Below, piece after piece: positions 46,072 to 55,094 of a DNA stretch of 64,000 nt. Below the pieces are notes generated by a model, which had not been told where the DNA came from, did not search any database, and saw only the letters and a program-made list of their open reading frames with translations. Where the stretch lies: the NCBI GenBank assembly GCA_020638855.1, contig JACKHT010000002.1:434001-498000 (forward strand). Direction: 5' to 3'. Made by a program: the position numbers and the translations under genes. Source of the stretch: Planctomycetota bacterium. GTDB taxonomy: Bacteria; Planctomycetota; UBA1135; GCA-002686595. Every line of letters begins with the position of its first letter. Positions within the stretch are counted from its first letter, which is position 1.

Positions 46072-46959
46072 CTACTTGCCCGAGGCAGTGCCGTCGATTT
46101 GCTTGAGCAGCGCTTGGCACTTCGCAATGTAGCCGAAGTCGCCGCCCTTGGCATCCTGGGCGACCTTGAGGGCCTTGGCGGTGCATTCCTTGGCTTTGGC
46201 CTTGTCACCCAAGGTCAACGCCAGCGATCCCTGCTGGTACATCATCCAAAAGGCTTCGGGAGACATCGCAACCGCCTTGTCCATCCAAGTGGCGGCCAGG
46301 GGCAGGTCTTTGTTCTTTTCGACGTAGAACATCGCCGCGTCGAAGTAGGTGCGCGCGCTGATCTCCCCTTCGGCCTTCAAGATCTTCTGGTCAATCTCTT
46401 CGAACACCATCGCATCGCTGTCGAGGAAGATCGGCACCGAAATCTGGGTCTTCTCCCATGCAATGACCAAATCCGCGCCGTTCGAGTGGAACCCTGCAAA
46501 ATCAATCGTCAAGGTTTCGCGCAGGTCGGAAAGCGGCTGCACCTTGGTTTCAAACCGCATCTGATCCTCGGCGGGGTCGTACCCACTCGCACCCCACAAG
46601 GTGGTGTTCTTGTTCAGGATGAAGGTCCAGGACTCCTTGCCGGGAATGGTGTACAGCGAGTAGGTGCCCTTGGGCACATCCTGGCCGCCGACTTGGACGT
46701 TGCTGTCAAAGGTGATCGTGGTGCAACCGTTGGCACCCGTACGCCAAACCTGGCCGAAGGGCTCCAACTCGCCAAAGATCGTGCGACCTTTGACGCCGGG
46801 GCGACCGTAGTCGACGGTGACCTGGGTCAGGCCCACCTGCTGGGTGAGCTTGCCGCGCGGGCTGGCCGGAGCTTTGTTGATTTGGGCGGAAGCGGTTCCA
46901 GCCAAGGCAACCAGGGAAAGGGACAGGAGAGCGGGCGCGAGCCGAAGAATCGATTTCAT
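46072..46959 (-). CDS. DUF2911 exported protein
   Basis: A 295-residue exported protein. The N-terminal signal peptide (MKSILRLAPALLSLSLVALA) ends near residue 25 (ASA-QI). The DUF2911 region (about 30-190) contains YGRPGVKGRTIFGELEPFGQ and WRTGANGCTTITF, the family signature, followed by a helical C-terminal region (about 200-290) like TPR repeats. The role of DUF2911 is not established. The ATG at 46959 heads the signal peptide; upstream frame is not conserved. A 36-bp palindrome follows the stop. The next gene upstream is the M28 peptidase gene, with 251 bases between, and no other gene visible there. Confidence 0.85.
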   Translation of the reverse strand: MKSILRLAPALLSLSLVALAGTASAQINKAPASPRGKLTQQVGLTQVTVDYGRPGVKGRTIFGELEPFGQVWRTGANGCTTITFDSNVQVGGQDVPKGTYSLYTIPGKESWTFILNKNTTLWGASGYDPAEDQMRFETKVQPLSDLRETLTIDFAGFHSNGADLVIAWEKTQISVPIFLDSDAMVFEEIDQKILKAEGEISARTYFDAAMFYVEKNKDLPLAATWMDKAVAMSPEAFWMMYQQGSLALTLGDKAKAKECTAKALKVAQDAKGGDFGYIAKCQALLKQIDGTASGK

Positions 46960-47210
46960 GGGGCAAACTTGGGGGTGGTGCCTACCCAGACGTGGGCAAG
47001 CGGGCAAAGAGGGTATGCCGCCCAACCCAAAATGCGACTCCGCTTTACCCAAGATTAGCCTTTCGGCGACCCTGGCAGCCTGTCGGCGGGATGGGCGCGA
47101 GCGGACTGGGAACCAACCCATCCAGACCCCCATTCGGGCGAAGCACCAAGCCGTCGCCACGGGGGCAAGGGAAGCCGCAGAGCGCTCCCCACCCGGACCC
47201 TAGCACCCGC

Positions 47211-49088
47211 TCAGCGCGCCGCGTCCATGGTGGTCTTGCACTCGATGGCGTGGCCATCGCGCATCACGGTCAGGGTGACTTCGTCCCCGGGCTTGAGCTT
47301 CATCAGGCTCGTACGCCAAGCCTCCAAGCCGGTGACGGCTTCGCCTTGCCAACGAACCAACACGTCTCCCTCCTGCAATCCCGCCCGTGCGGCCGAGCTA
47401 GCTTCGACGATGTTGGAGAAAACCACGCCCTGCGTATCCGGCGCCGCCGCGACGCTCACCCCCAGCCGAACCGTTGGACCCGCCGGGGCCCGACGCGCTT
47501 GCATCTGGGGTTCGACGAAAGGGAATTTTTCTGGGCGCAGGGCGGCCTCCAAGGCCAACTCGTGCACCCACAGGGTGGCCCATAGGGCATCCTCGGGTTG
47601 GATGCGATCGACCGTGTCGCGCGTGGTGTGGTAGTCGTTGTGGATGCCATCCATGCTCATGAAGACCGACGGCACCTTGGCTTGCACAAAGGTCCAATGG
47701 TCGGAAGCCGGTTGGACCCCCGCGTCGGCCACCAGGGTCAGCGGAGTACGCGTGGCCAGCCCTTCCACGAACGCTTGGAGGCCATCCCCCGTGCTCAGGC
47801 AAGAGGCCGAAAGACGCCGCTTCTCGATGCGCCCGATCATGTCGAAGTTGATCATCAGGCTGGTTTGATCGAGCGGGTAGACCGGTTCGCGCGTGTAGTG
47901 CCGCGCGCCGTTGAGGCCCGATTCCTCGGCGCTGAAAGCGGCGAAGAGGATGGTCCGCGCGGGGGTTTCGTCCGGCATATCGGCATAGGCCGCGCCCAAG
48001 CTTTCCGCCAACAGGATCAACGCCGAGCAACCGGTCGCGTTGTCGTCGGCCCCAGGGTGGACCGCCTTGCCGCGCAGTTCGTTGTCGCGCGAGCCAAATC
48101 CACCCATGCCCAAGTGGTCCAGGTGCGCGCCGATGATCACCACTTCGTTGGCTAGAGTCCCCTTGCCCGGCAGCACACCCAAGACGTTCTCAGCCATCAC
48201 GCCCCGCGACTCGCCTTCGCAATCGACCGTGAGACGGGTGCCCAAATCGCGCACGACCCCGTGCTCGTTGGCCTCTTGGGTGAGCGCTTCGATCGTCGTA
48301 GCCTGCCCCGCCTGGGCCAGGATGCGATTGGCGGTCTCGGGCGACACAAGGAGCACGGGCTGCTCGGTCAGGTTGTTCGACCAGGAGACTTCGTGGGACA
48401 AGCGCTTGGTGCGCGAGTCATCGGCGCCCGGAGTGTTGACCACCAGGACCGCGCTCGCACCGCGCTGGGTCAGGGCCCGAAACTTGTCTTCGAAGCCAGC
48501 GGCGCTGCTCCAGCGGCGGGCGCCGAACGCGCTGCGGCCTTCGGCGTTCATGGGTTCGAAGCGCAACATCAGCGCCACCTTGCCGGTCAAGTCCACCGCC
48601 TCGGGGAAACCCTGATAGTCGTAGCCTTCCGGCCCGGACTCGACCGCATAGCCGACAAACACCACCGGCCCCTCGACCCGGCCGAAGCCTCCCCAGCCCG
48701 GGACCGAAAAGTCTTCGCGCGCTTCGAGTTCGGTTCCATCCGCCAGGGTCAGCCCCACCCGTTGCAGTTCGTGGCGACCCGCCAAGGCAAAGGGCTGGCG
48801 CCAGGTCGGCCCCTCGGGTCCTTCGGCACCGGGCTGCAGCCCGGCTTGGGCCAAGTAGTACTGCATGTAGTCCTTGGCGATCTCCATGCCTTCGGTACCG
48901 GGCAAGCGACCACCCAAGAAGGGGGACCCCAAAAAGGTCACATGGGTCATGTAGCGCGCCACCAAGGCGGGGTCCGCGGGGACCTCATCCACGAAGGCGG
49001 CTACTTCTGCGGCTACGCTCTCCGTTTGTGCGAGCACGGGGGTCCCAAGGCCGGCAAGGGCCACCAAGTACCAAAGCTGGATGTTCAT
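47211..49088 (-). CDS. M28-family metallopeptidase with PA-like and PDZ domains, secreted
   Basis: A 625-residue exported peptidase: signal peptide (MNIQLWYLVALAGLGTPVLA, cleavage near LAQ), a protease-associated region (about 100-260), an M28 catalytic domain and a C-terminal PDZ domain (about 540-620, with GLQEGDVLVRWQGEAV). Metal site signs are GAHLDHLG (about residues 318-325), HPGADDNATGCSAL with Asp, and EESGLNGARHY with Glu. M28 enzymes are mostly aminopeptidases with two zinc ions. The start ATG 49088 heads the signal sequence. The promoter presumably lies in the 107-base divergent spacer shared with the next plus-strand gene. Confidence 0.9.
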   Translation of the reverse strand: MNIQLWYLVALAGLGTPVLAQTESVAAEVAAFVDEVPADPALVARYMTHVTFLGSPFLGGRLPGTEGMEIAKDYMQYYLAQAGLQPGAEGPEGPTWRQPFALAGRHELQRVGLTLADGTELEAREDFSVPGWGGFGRVEGPVVFVGYAVESGPEGYDYQGFPEAVDLTGKVALMLRFEPMNAEGRSAFGARRWSSAAGFEDKFRALTQRGASAVLVVNTPGADDSRTKRLSHEVSWSNNLTEQPVLLVSPETANRILAQAGQATTIEALTQEANEHGVVRDLGTRLTVDCEGESRGVMAENVLGVLPGKGTLANEVVIIGAHLDHLGMGGFGSRDNELRGKAVHPGADDNATGCSALILLAESLGAAYADMPDETPARTILFAAFSAEESGLNGARHYTREPVYPLDQTSLMINFDMIGRIEKRRLSASCLSTGDGLQAFVEGLATRTPLTLVADAGVQPASDHWTFVQAKVPSVFMSMDGIHNDYHTTRDTVDRIQPEDALWATLWVHELALEAALRPEKFPFVEPQMQARRAPAGPTVRLGVSVAAAPDTQGVVFSNIVEASSAARAGLQEGDVLVRWQGEAVTGLEAWRTSLMKLKPGDEVTLTVMRDGHAIECKTTMDAAR

Positions 49089-49195
49089 GGGCCCATTGTA
49101 GCGTGGGCTCCGAGCGGTGCACGAGTCCTGGGCTACACGGCGGGTTTGTCGAGCGGGAGGAGCGTTGCTCGGAGCTCTGGGATACCCTGGGCACC

Positions 49196-50470
49196 ATGCT
49201 GGGACGGACATGCTGGATCGTGTGGGTGGCGGGTTGCCTCTTGGGCTGGGTGGGTGCGGGCACTTCCTTGCGCAGCGCGCTGCATCCCATGGATGGCCCC
49301 GACGCAGAACTGCGTCTGTTGCACACGCAAGCGGGGCTGCGCCTGTCGGTGCGGGTGAACTTGGCTTGGCTGGACGAAGTCTTGGCCGAGCCCCGGGAAA
49401 ATCCGAACGTGGTCGCTCCCACCGAGCGCATCGAACTCGAAGGCGCCGCTTGGGATTGGATTCAGGCCCAGGAACTCCTGCGCAGCGACAGCGCTGCACT
49501 GGTCGGGCGGCTGGAAAGCGCCGAGTGGGTCGAGGCCGATCCGGAGCGGGCCATGTACTTCCCGCGCACCGGGGTTCGTGCGCTGACCTACCTCGAACTC
49601 AAAGTGGTCTATCCCTTTGAGGCCAACACCGATGCGGTGATCCTGGGCTGGCCCGCCTACCCGATCGATCCCGTGCTGGCCGGTCCTAGCGGTTCGCCCA
49701 CCGTCCAAGTCCAAGCCACCCTGCTTTCGGGCGCCGAAGAGCGCATCGTGAATCTAAGCGAAGAGTCTCCCAACTACCGTTGGCGCCTGCCGCAAAGCGG
49801 TGGGGCCGACCACCTGCTGCCCTTGCCCCCGGGCCCCGCTTCGATCCCCGGCCCCAAGCCACGCACGGTGTACCTGATCGCCTTTGTCGCTGCGGTGGTT
49901 GCCGTCGGTGGTCTCTACCGTCATCGGCTGAGGCTCCTGTTCGCCCTGGGCGGCATCGCGGGCATCCTCGTCACCTACCAACGACAGGTGCAAACCGTAC
50001 CCCCAATTGGAGTCCCCGAGGGCGAAGCGGTCTTCGCCGCTCTGCAGCAAAACCTCTATCGTGCGTTTGACTTCCACGAACGCGAAGCCATCTACGACGC
50101 ACTCGAGAAAACCGTAGCGGGCGACCTGCTGCCGGTCCTGTACGAGGAAATCCACGCGAGCCTCGTACTCGAAGAAGAAGGCGGCGCCCTATGCCGCGTA
50201 GAAAAAGTCACTCCCCTAGATGCGCACATCACCCCCAAGCCCACGCTCCTCGCCGCGCGCCTCGAGCCCTTCGGAGTCGATGCGACCTGGCGCGTCGAAG
50301 GGGTTCTCCACCACTGGGGCCACAGCCACCGGCAAGCCCAACAGATGAAGGCCCACTTCGAGGTGGCCTACACCGAAGCGGGCTGGCGATTCCTAAGCGC
50401 ACAAATCCGTGAATCCGTGCGCATCCCGCCGCCCGAAGAGGCGCCCGCCGCCGTGGAGGCCGTGTACTGA
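49196..50470 (+). CDS. Membrane protein of unknown function
   Basis: A 424-residue protein with an N-terminal hydrophobic segment (signal or anchor, residues 5-25) and a second hydrophobic pair near 223-262 (TVYLIAFVAAVVAVGGLYRH and the following LLFALGGIAGILV). Its N-terminal part is a beta-rich exported domain and its C-terminal part (about 270-424) is mixed and acidic. No family is recognised. Its last base overlaps the ABC ATPase start (TGATG), and the downstream permease gene follows with ATGA overlap, so it is very probably part of the transporter operon. Confidence 0.6.
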   Translation: MLGRTCWIVWVAGCLLGWVGAGTSLRSALHPMDGPDAELRLLHTQAGLRLSVRVNLAWLDEVLAEPRENPNVVAPTERIELEGAAWDWIQAQELLRSDSAALVGRLESAEWVEADPERAMYFPRTGVRALTYLELKVVYPFEANTDAVILGWPAYPIDPVLAGPSGSPTVQVQATLLSGAEERIVNLSEESPNYRWRLPQSGGADHLLPLPPGPASIPGPKPRTVYLIAFVAAVVAVGGLYRHRLRLLFALGGIAGILVTYQRQVQTVPPIGVPEGEAVFAALQQNLYRAFDFHEREAIYDALEKTVAGDLLPVLYEEIHASLVLEEEGGALCRVEKVTPLDAHITPKPTLLAARLEPFGVDATWRVEGVLHHWGHSHRQAQQMKAHFEVAYTEAGWRFLSAQIRESVRIPPPEEAPAAVEAVY

Positions 50471-51159
50471 TGCAGCCCGCCCCCCTGCTCCTGTTGGAAG
50501 GCGTGCGACATGGCTACGGCCCCGAGGGGCCCGCGTGGGCTTGGCCGCACCTGGAGTTGGCGGCGGGGCAGAGCATCGCTTGCACCGGACCGAGCGGGAG
50601 TGGCAAGACCACCTTGCTGGAATTGCTCGCGGGCCTGCAAACGCCCCAAGCGGGGCTGGTTGCCTGCATGGGCACCCCCTGGAGTACGCTCGCGAACCGA
50701 GAACGCCAGCGCAAACGGCTCGAACACTTGGGTTTGGTCTTTCAAGGGTTTGAATTGCTCGCGGCGCTCGATGTGCGCGAGAACGTGCGCTTGCCCCTAC
50801 GCCTGCTGGGCTACGCGCCCAGCGACTTCGATGTGCGCTTGGGAGAGCTGCTCGAAAGGGCCGGGATTCCGAACCTCGCCCGCCGCAAACCCGCCGCGCT
50901 GTCGCATGGCGAACAGCAGCGCGTGGCCCTTTGCCGCGCTTTGATCCACAAACCCCGGATCCTGCTCGCCGACGAACCCACCGCCAACCTCGACGCCGAA
51001 AATGCAGAGGCTGTGATCGAGCTATTGTTGCACGCGGTGCACGACGACGGGGCTGGACTGGTGTGCGTGACCCACGACCGCAGCTTGATCACGCGCTTCG
51101 ACCAAGAATGGGCCGTCGCTGGATTCCAAGTGCGCGCTGGAGGCGAGCCCAAAGCATGA
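50470..51159 (+). CDS. ABC transporter ATP-binding protein (LolD/MacB-like)
   Basis: A 229-residue ATPase with Walker A GPSGSGKT (40-47), signature LSHGEQQ (144-150), Walker B ILLADEP (164-170) and H-loop CVTHD. The signature has His in place of Gly (LSHGE instead of LSGGE). Its closest type is the LolD/MacB group that works with FtsX-like permeases. The start overlaps the previous gene (TGATG), and its stop overlaps the permease start (ATGA). The neighbouring zinc-type binding protein suggests a link to metal handling, but the family mostly exports or extracts lipids and peptides. Confidence 0.85.
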   Translation: MQPAPLLLLEGVRHGYGPEGPAWAWPHLELAAGQSIACTGPSGSGKTTLLELLAGLQTPQAGLVACMGTPWSTLANRERQRKRLEHLGLVFQGFELLAALDVRENVRLPLRLLGYAPSDFDVRLGELLERAGIPNLARRKPAALSHGEQQRVALCRALIHKPRILLADEPTANLDAENAEAVIELLLHAVHDDGAGLVCVTHDRSLITRFDQEWAVAGFQVRAGGEPKA

Positions 51160-52331
51160 AGGCGTTGCGCTTTTTGGCTTTCAAGCAGCTGGTCCACCAT
51201 CCCGCGCGGAACGTGCTGGTGATGGGTTGCCTGGCGCTGGTGGTCTTCTTGCCGCTCTTGGGTGGTGGGCTGCTGCGACGTTACGACCACGACCTGCATC
51301 AGCGTGCCAACGCCACGCCCTTGGTGCTGGGCAAACCGGGCAACCGCTTCGACCTTTGCCTGGGCGCGCTCTTCTTCCGGCAAACCCATTTGGCGCCGCT
51401 CACGATGGGCGATTTGGAACCCTGGTCCGCTCGTCAAGACTTGGTGGCGGTTCCCATTTCGCTCGGCGCCACGGTGCAAGGGCAACCTTTGGTGGGCACC
51501 ACGCCCGAATACTTCGAACGGCGCGGCCTGGGCTTCGCGCAGGGACGGCTGCCGCTGAAGCCCGGGGAGATTGTTCTGGGTGCGCGGGTGGCCAAGAGCT
51601 TGGGCGCCGAACTCGGTGCAAGGCTGCGGTCGGATCCGCCCATGGGGTTTGGCCTGGTAGGCAATGCAACGCAGGTGCTGGTGGTCACGGGGATTTTGCA
51701 AACAACCCACGGGCCCGACGACCGCGCGGTGTTCGGAGCGCTGCAAACCTGTTGGCTCTTGGACGGCTGGCTCCACGGACATGCGGATGCGCAATCGATC
51801 GCCCAGGATCATCCCGAGCAGGTGTTGGCCAAGGCCGAGAACGGAGTGCTGCTTTCGGGTGCTTTGGTACCCGATCAGGACGTAGCTCAAGTCGCCACCG
51901 AACGCCTGCATCTGCATGCGGACCCGGCCAGCCTGCCCATCAGTGCGATCCTGCTTTGGCCCGCTAGCGACAAGGTGCTCACCATCGTGCAGGCCGATAC
52001 CAACGCGCAAGGGCTGCTCAGTGCTCTCCGCCCAACCCAGGTCGTCGATGATCTCCTGGCGCTCACCTTGCGCATCAAGAGTTTGATCGACCGTCTGATT
52101 TGGTTGCTGGGCCTGGGAATGGCGCTCTTGTTCCTGGTGGTGTGTGTGCTTTCGGCCCAGCTACGGGCCGGGGAATTGCGCACGCTGGCTCGCATGGGCG
52201 CCCGGCCCGGATTTGCCACGGGCCTATTGGCCACCGAGGCGGCTCTTTTGGGACTCGGTGCGATTGCCGTGGCGGCCCTAGCAGCGGCGTTGGCCTTGCG
52301 GTTGCTACCGGATTTGGTGCATGTGTTGTAA
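51156..52331 (+). CDS. ABC transporter permease (FtsX/MacB-like)
   Basis: A 391-residue membrane protein with an N-terminal helix (about residues 20-40), a large extracytoplasmic domain (about 45-290), and three C-terminal helices (about 310-390). This topology matches FtsX/MacB-type permeases. The start ATG 51156 overlaps the ATPase stop; a longer frame from 50931 is shadow coding. A 42-base gap separates it from the substrate-binding lipoprotein gene on the same strand. The ATPase partner is encoded just upstream; no outer-membrane component is present here. Confidence 0.84.
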   Translation: MKALRFLAFKQLVHHPARNVLVMGCLALVVFLPLLGGGLLRRYDHDLHQRANATPLVLGKPGNRFDLCLGALFFRQTHLAPLTMGDLEPWSARQDLVAVPISLGATVQGQPLVGTTPEYFERRGLGFAQGRLPLKPGEIVLGARVAKSLGAELGARLRSDPPMGFGLVGNATQVLVVTGILQTTHGPDDRAVFGALQTCWLLDGWLHGHADAQSIAQDHPEQVLAKAENGVLLSGALVPDQDVAQVATERLHLHADPASLPISAILLWPASDKVLTIVQADTNAQGLLSALRPTQVVDDLLALTLRIKSLIDRLIWLLGLGMALLFLVVCVLSAQLRAGELRTLARMGARPGFATGLLATEAALLGLGAIAVAALAAALALRLLPDLVHVL

Positions 52332-52373
52332 ACAAGCTTCTGGCAAGGCGCACGACGCGTTTAGAATGATCGC

Positions 52374-53297
52374 ATGCGAATAGGTACTCGGATCTTGTTG
52401 GCCGTCGCGTTGGCGGTTGCTGGTTGCGGCGACGCGAAGTCCAAACAGGCGGCCCCGGGCCCGCAGCGGACCGGCCCGATCGTGGCATCCACATGGCCGT
52501 TGCAAGGATTGGCCGAGGCCGTCATCGGAAGTGGACCAGCAATCCGCTGCCTGGTGCCGCCCGGCGAAGACCCGGCCTTTTGGCAGCCCACCGACGCCGA
52601 CCTGCAGGCCTTAGCCGATGCGTCTTGGATCCTGCTCAACGGCGCCAACTTCGAGCCCTGGGCAACCACCACCAACCTACCTCCGAGTCGCGTCACCCAA
52701 ACCAGCGCGCCCTTCCGCTCAGCATGGGTCGAAATCAAGGACGCCAAGGTTCACAGCCACGGGACCCAGGGCCCCCACAGCCATACAGGGTTCGATCCAC
52801 ACTTTTGGATGGACCCGTTGCTGGCCCTCGAGCAAGCGCGCACGATCCGCGACGGTGCCATCGCCCGCGATTTTGTCGACCCGAGCGGCGCCGCCCAGAA
52901 TTTTCAAACGCTGGAGACTTCGCTGCGCGCTTTGGACGCCGCTTGGGTCCGCCTGGCCGCAGTCCTCAAGGACCAGACGGTGCTCGCCAACCATCCCACG
53001 TACACGTACCCCGCGCAGCGCTACGGCTTGGTGATTCAAGTGGTCGATGTGGACCCGACCTCGCCGCCCACCCCCGAGGCGCTGGCCGAAATCGCTGCCC
53101 TTTGCAGCCAAGGGCGCACCCACGCGATGCTCTTCGAGGCTGCCCCCAACCCGGCGCTCGAACGTTTGCTGCGCGAGAAATGGGGCATCCAATCGATCCT
53201 GATCCGCCCCGCCGAGTCCCCCATCGCTGGTGCCGCGAACGCAATGGATATCTGGCGCAGCGACCTCCAAAAGGCGCTCGACTTGCTCGGCGCCTAA
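52374..53297 (+). CDS. Zinc-type metal ABC transporter substrate-binding lipoprotein
   Basis: A 307-residue binding protein of the ZnuA/TroA class with a lipoprotein signal (lipobox VAGC, Cys18). Cluster A-I features include the metal loop DPHFWMDP (His143) and LANHPTYTYP (His207), with Glu254 in MLFEAAP. The His that usually follows DP in PGADPHxYEP-type motifs is replaced: here it reads PGEDPAFWQP (Ala68). A His-rich segment HSHGTQGPHSHTG (127-139) precedes the second ligand, a pattern common in zinc carriers. It follows FtsX-type transporter genes, whereas its usual ABC-3 partners lie at 29-30.6 kb. Confidence 0.82.
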   Translation: MRIGTRILLAVALAVAGCGDAKSKQAAPGPQRTGPIVASTWPLQGLAEAVIGSGPAIRCLVPPGEDPAFWQPTDADLQALADASWILLNGANFEPWATTTNLPPSRVTQTSAPFRSAWVEIKDAKVHSHGTQGPHSHTGFDPHFWMDPLLALEQARTIRDGAIARDFVDPSGAAQNFQTLETSLRALDAAWVRLAAVLKDQTVLANHPTYTYPAQRYGLVIQVVDVDPTSPPTPEALAEIAALCSQGRTHAMLFEAAPNPALERLLREKWGIQSILIRPAESPIAGAANAMDIWRSDLQKALDLLGA

Positions 53298-53306
53298 TCC
53301 TTTCCC

Positions 53307-53747
53307 ATGCCGATTCCCACCATCTTCGATCGCATCCTCGACGGCGAGATTCCCTGCCACCGTGTGTACGAGGACGAGCACGTGCTGAGTTTCCTCGACG
53401 TCAGCCCGATCAGCCGCGGGCACGCCTTGGTCATCCCTAAGGAGCGCAAGGCGCACCTGCACGAGCTCAGCGACGAATCGGCCGCTGCCATCGGACGCGT
53501 GTTGCCGCGCATTGCGCGGGCGGTCATGGCCGCGACGGGTTGCGAACACTACAACGTTCTCCAAAACAACGGCGCACAAGCCCACCAATCGGTCTTCCAC
53601 GTCCATTTCCACGTCATCCCGCACATCGGTGACCAGGGTTTGGGCGTCGACTGGAAACCCGGCACCCTCGCCGACGGCGAAGCCCTCGCCCAAGCCATCC
53701 GCGCGCACCTCGAACCCAACGGCACCCAGCCCCCCTACACCCTGTGA
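53307..53747 (+). CDS. HIT-family nucleotide hydrolase
   Basis: A 146-residue HIT protein with the histidine triad HVHFHV (His98, His100, His102) and the N-terminal FDRILDGEIPCHRVYED pattern of HINT/PKCI-like enzymes. HINT proteins hydrolyse AMP-lysine-type nucleoside phosphoramidates. The ATG at 53307 is 9 bases after the previous stop. Its own stop overlaps the dihydroorotase start (GTGA), so it is probably cotranscribed. Confidence 0.93.
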   Translation: MPIPTIFDRILDGEIPCHRVYEDEHVLSFLDVSPISRGHALVIPKERKAHLHELSDESAAAIGRVLPRIARAVMAATGCEHYNVLQNNGAQAHQSVFHVHFHVIPHIGDQGLGVDWKPGTLADGEALAQAIRAHLEPNGTQPPYTL

Positions 53748-55081
53748 ACCAAGCCCAAAACCTATGGCTGCGCGGCGGCCAAGTCGTCACCCCCAAGGGC
53801 CTCGAGAAGGCCGACGTTTGGATCCAAGATGGTCGGGTCGTGGGGGTCGGGAGCCAGTTGTCCGTCCCCGAAGGCACCCCCGAGCGCGACTGCAGCGGGT
53901 TGTGGGTGTTTCCGGGGCTGATCGACCCGCAGGTGCACTTCCGTGAGCCGGGACTGACCCACAAGGAAGACCTCGAGAGCGGGTCCCGCGCGGCATTGGC
54001 GGGAGGCATTACGGCGTTCATGGAAATGCCCAACACGAACCCGATGACCACCGATCCGATCGCGCTGCAGGACAAACTCAGCCGCGCCGAGGACCACTCC
54101 GTCGCCGACTACGCGTTCTTCCTGGGCGCCACCACCGACAACGCCGACGTGCTCGGGGATTGGGAAGCCTTACCCGGCTGTGCGGGGATCAAGGTGTTCA
54201 TGGGCTCGTCGACCGGCGACCTCTTGGTGCGCGATGACGCCACGCTCGAGCGCATCCTGCGCGGCGGCACACGACGCGTGACGGTGCACTCCGAGGACGA
54301 TTACCGCCTCAAGCAGCGCTACTCGGATTTGGCCCCCAAAGCCCAGGTCACCGAACACCACCACATCCGCGACATCGAGTGTGCGGTGCTCGCCACGCGC
54401 CGCTTGCTCGACCTGGTCGAGCGCACGCACCGCCCGGTGCACATCTTGCACGTGTCGACCGCCGAAGAATTGGCGTTGGTGCGCGAGCGCGATTTGGGCG
54501 AGCTCGTTACGCTCGAAGCGACTCCCAACCACCTCTTCCTGCATGCCCCGGATTGCTACGAGCAGTTTGGCAGCTACGCGCAGATGAACCCGCCCGTCCG
54601 CGAACGGCGCCACCAAGAGGCCTTGCGCAGGGCCTGCGCCGATGGATTGATCACCTGCATCGGCTCGGACCACGCACCGCACACCAAGGAAGAGAAGGCC
54701 AAGCCCTATCCCAACAGCCCCTCCGGCATCCCGGGCACGCAAACCATCCTGCCCTTGCTGCTCACCGCGGTGCGCGATGGCTGGTTGCGGATCGAGGACA
54801 TCCTGCGGCTGAGCCTCCAGGGTCCCATCCAGGTCTACGGGGTGACCGATCGCGGGCCGCTCGCTCCCGGAGTGCAGGGCAACGTCACCCTGGTGGACCC
54901 CCGTTTCCAGGATCCGCTCCCGCTCGAATGGCTGCAGAGCAAGACCGGCTGGAGTCCCTTTGCAGGTCGCCCCATGGCGGGGTTGCCGGTCACCACCATC
55001 CTGCGCGGCCAGGTGGCCTACGACCAAGGTCACTTCCACCCGACCGCTTGCGAACCGATTCGGTTTGCGGCGGGCCACTGA
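53744..55081 (+). CDS. pyrC: Dihydroorotase
   Basis: A 445-residue amidohydrolase of the multifunctional-complex (class I) dihydroorotase type, which closes N-carbamoyl-aspartate to dihydroorotate in pyrimidine synthesis. Signs are DPQVHFREPG (61-70), GIKVFMGSS with the conserved Lys that is often carboxylated, TVHSEDD, LHVSTAE and GSDHAPHTKEEK. In DPQVHF the first His of the usual DxHxH metal motif reads Gln63; this variant occurs in some bacterial dihydroorotases, so activity is not excluded. GTG 53744 overlaps the HIT stop. No carbamoyltransferase gene is adjacent. Confidence 0.9.
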   Translation: MNQAQNLWLRGGQVVTPKGLEKADVWIQDGRVVGVGSQLSVPEGTPERDCSGLWVFPGLIDPQVHFREPGLTHKEDLESGSRAALAGGITAFMEMPNTNPMTTDPIALQDKLSRAEDHSVADYAFFLGATTDNADVLGDWEALPGCAGIKVFMGSSTGDLLVRDDATLERILRGGTRRVTVHSEDDYRLKQRYSDLAPKAQVTEHHHIRDIECAVLATRRLLDLVERTHRPVHILHVSTAEELALVRERDLGELVTLEATPNHLFLHAPDCYEQFGSYAQMNPPVRERRHQEALRRACADGLITCIGSDHAPHTKEEKAKPYPNSPSGIPGTQTILPLLLTAVRDGWLRIEDILRLSLQGPIQVYGVTDRGPLAPGVQGNVTLVDPRFQDPLPLEWLQSKTGWSPFAGRPMAGLPVTTILRGQVAYDQGHFHPTACEPIRFAAGH

Positions 55082-55094
55082 TCCGCGTGCCCCA

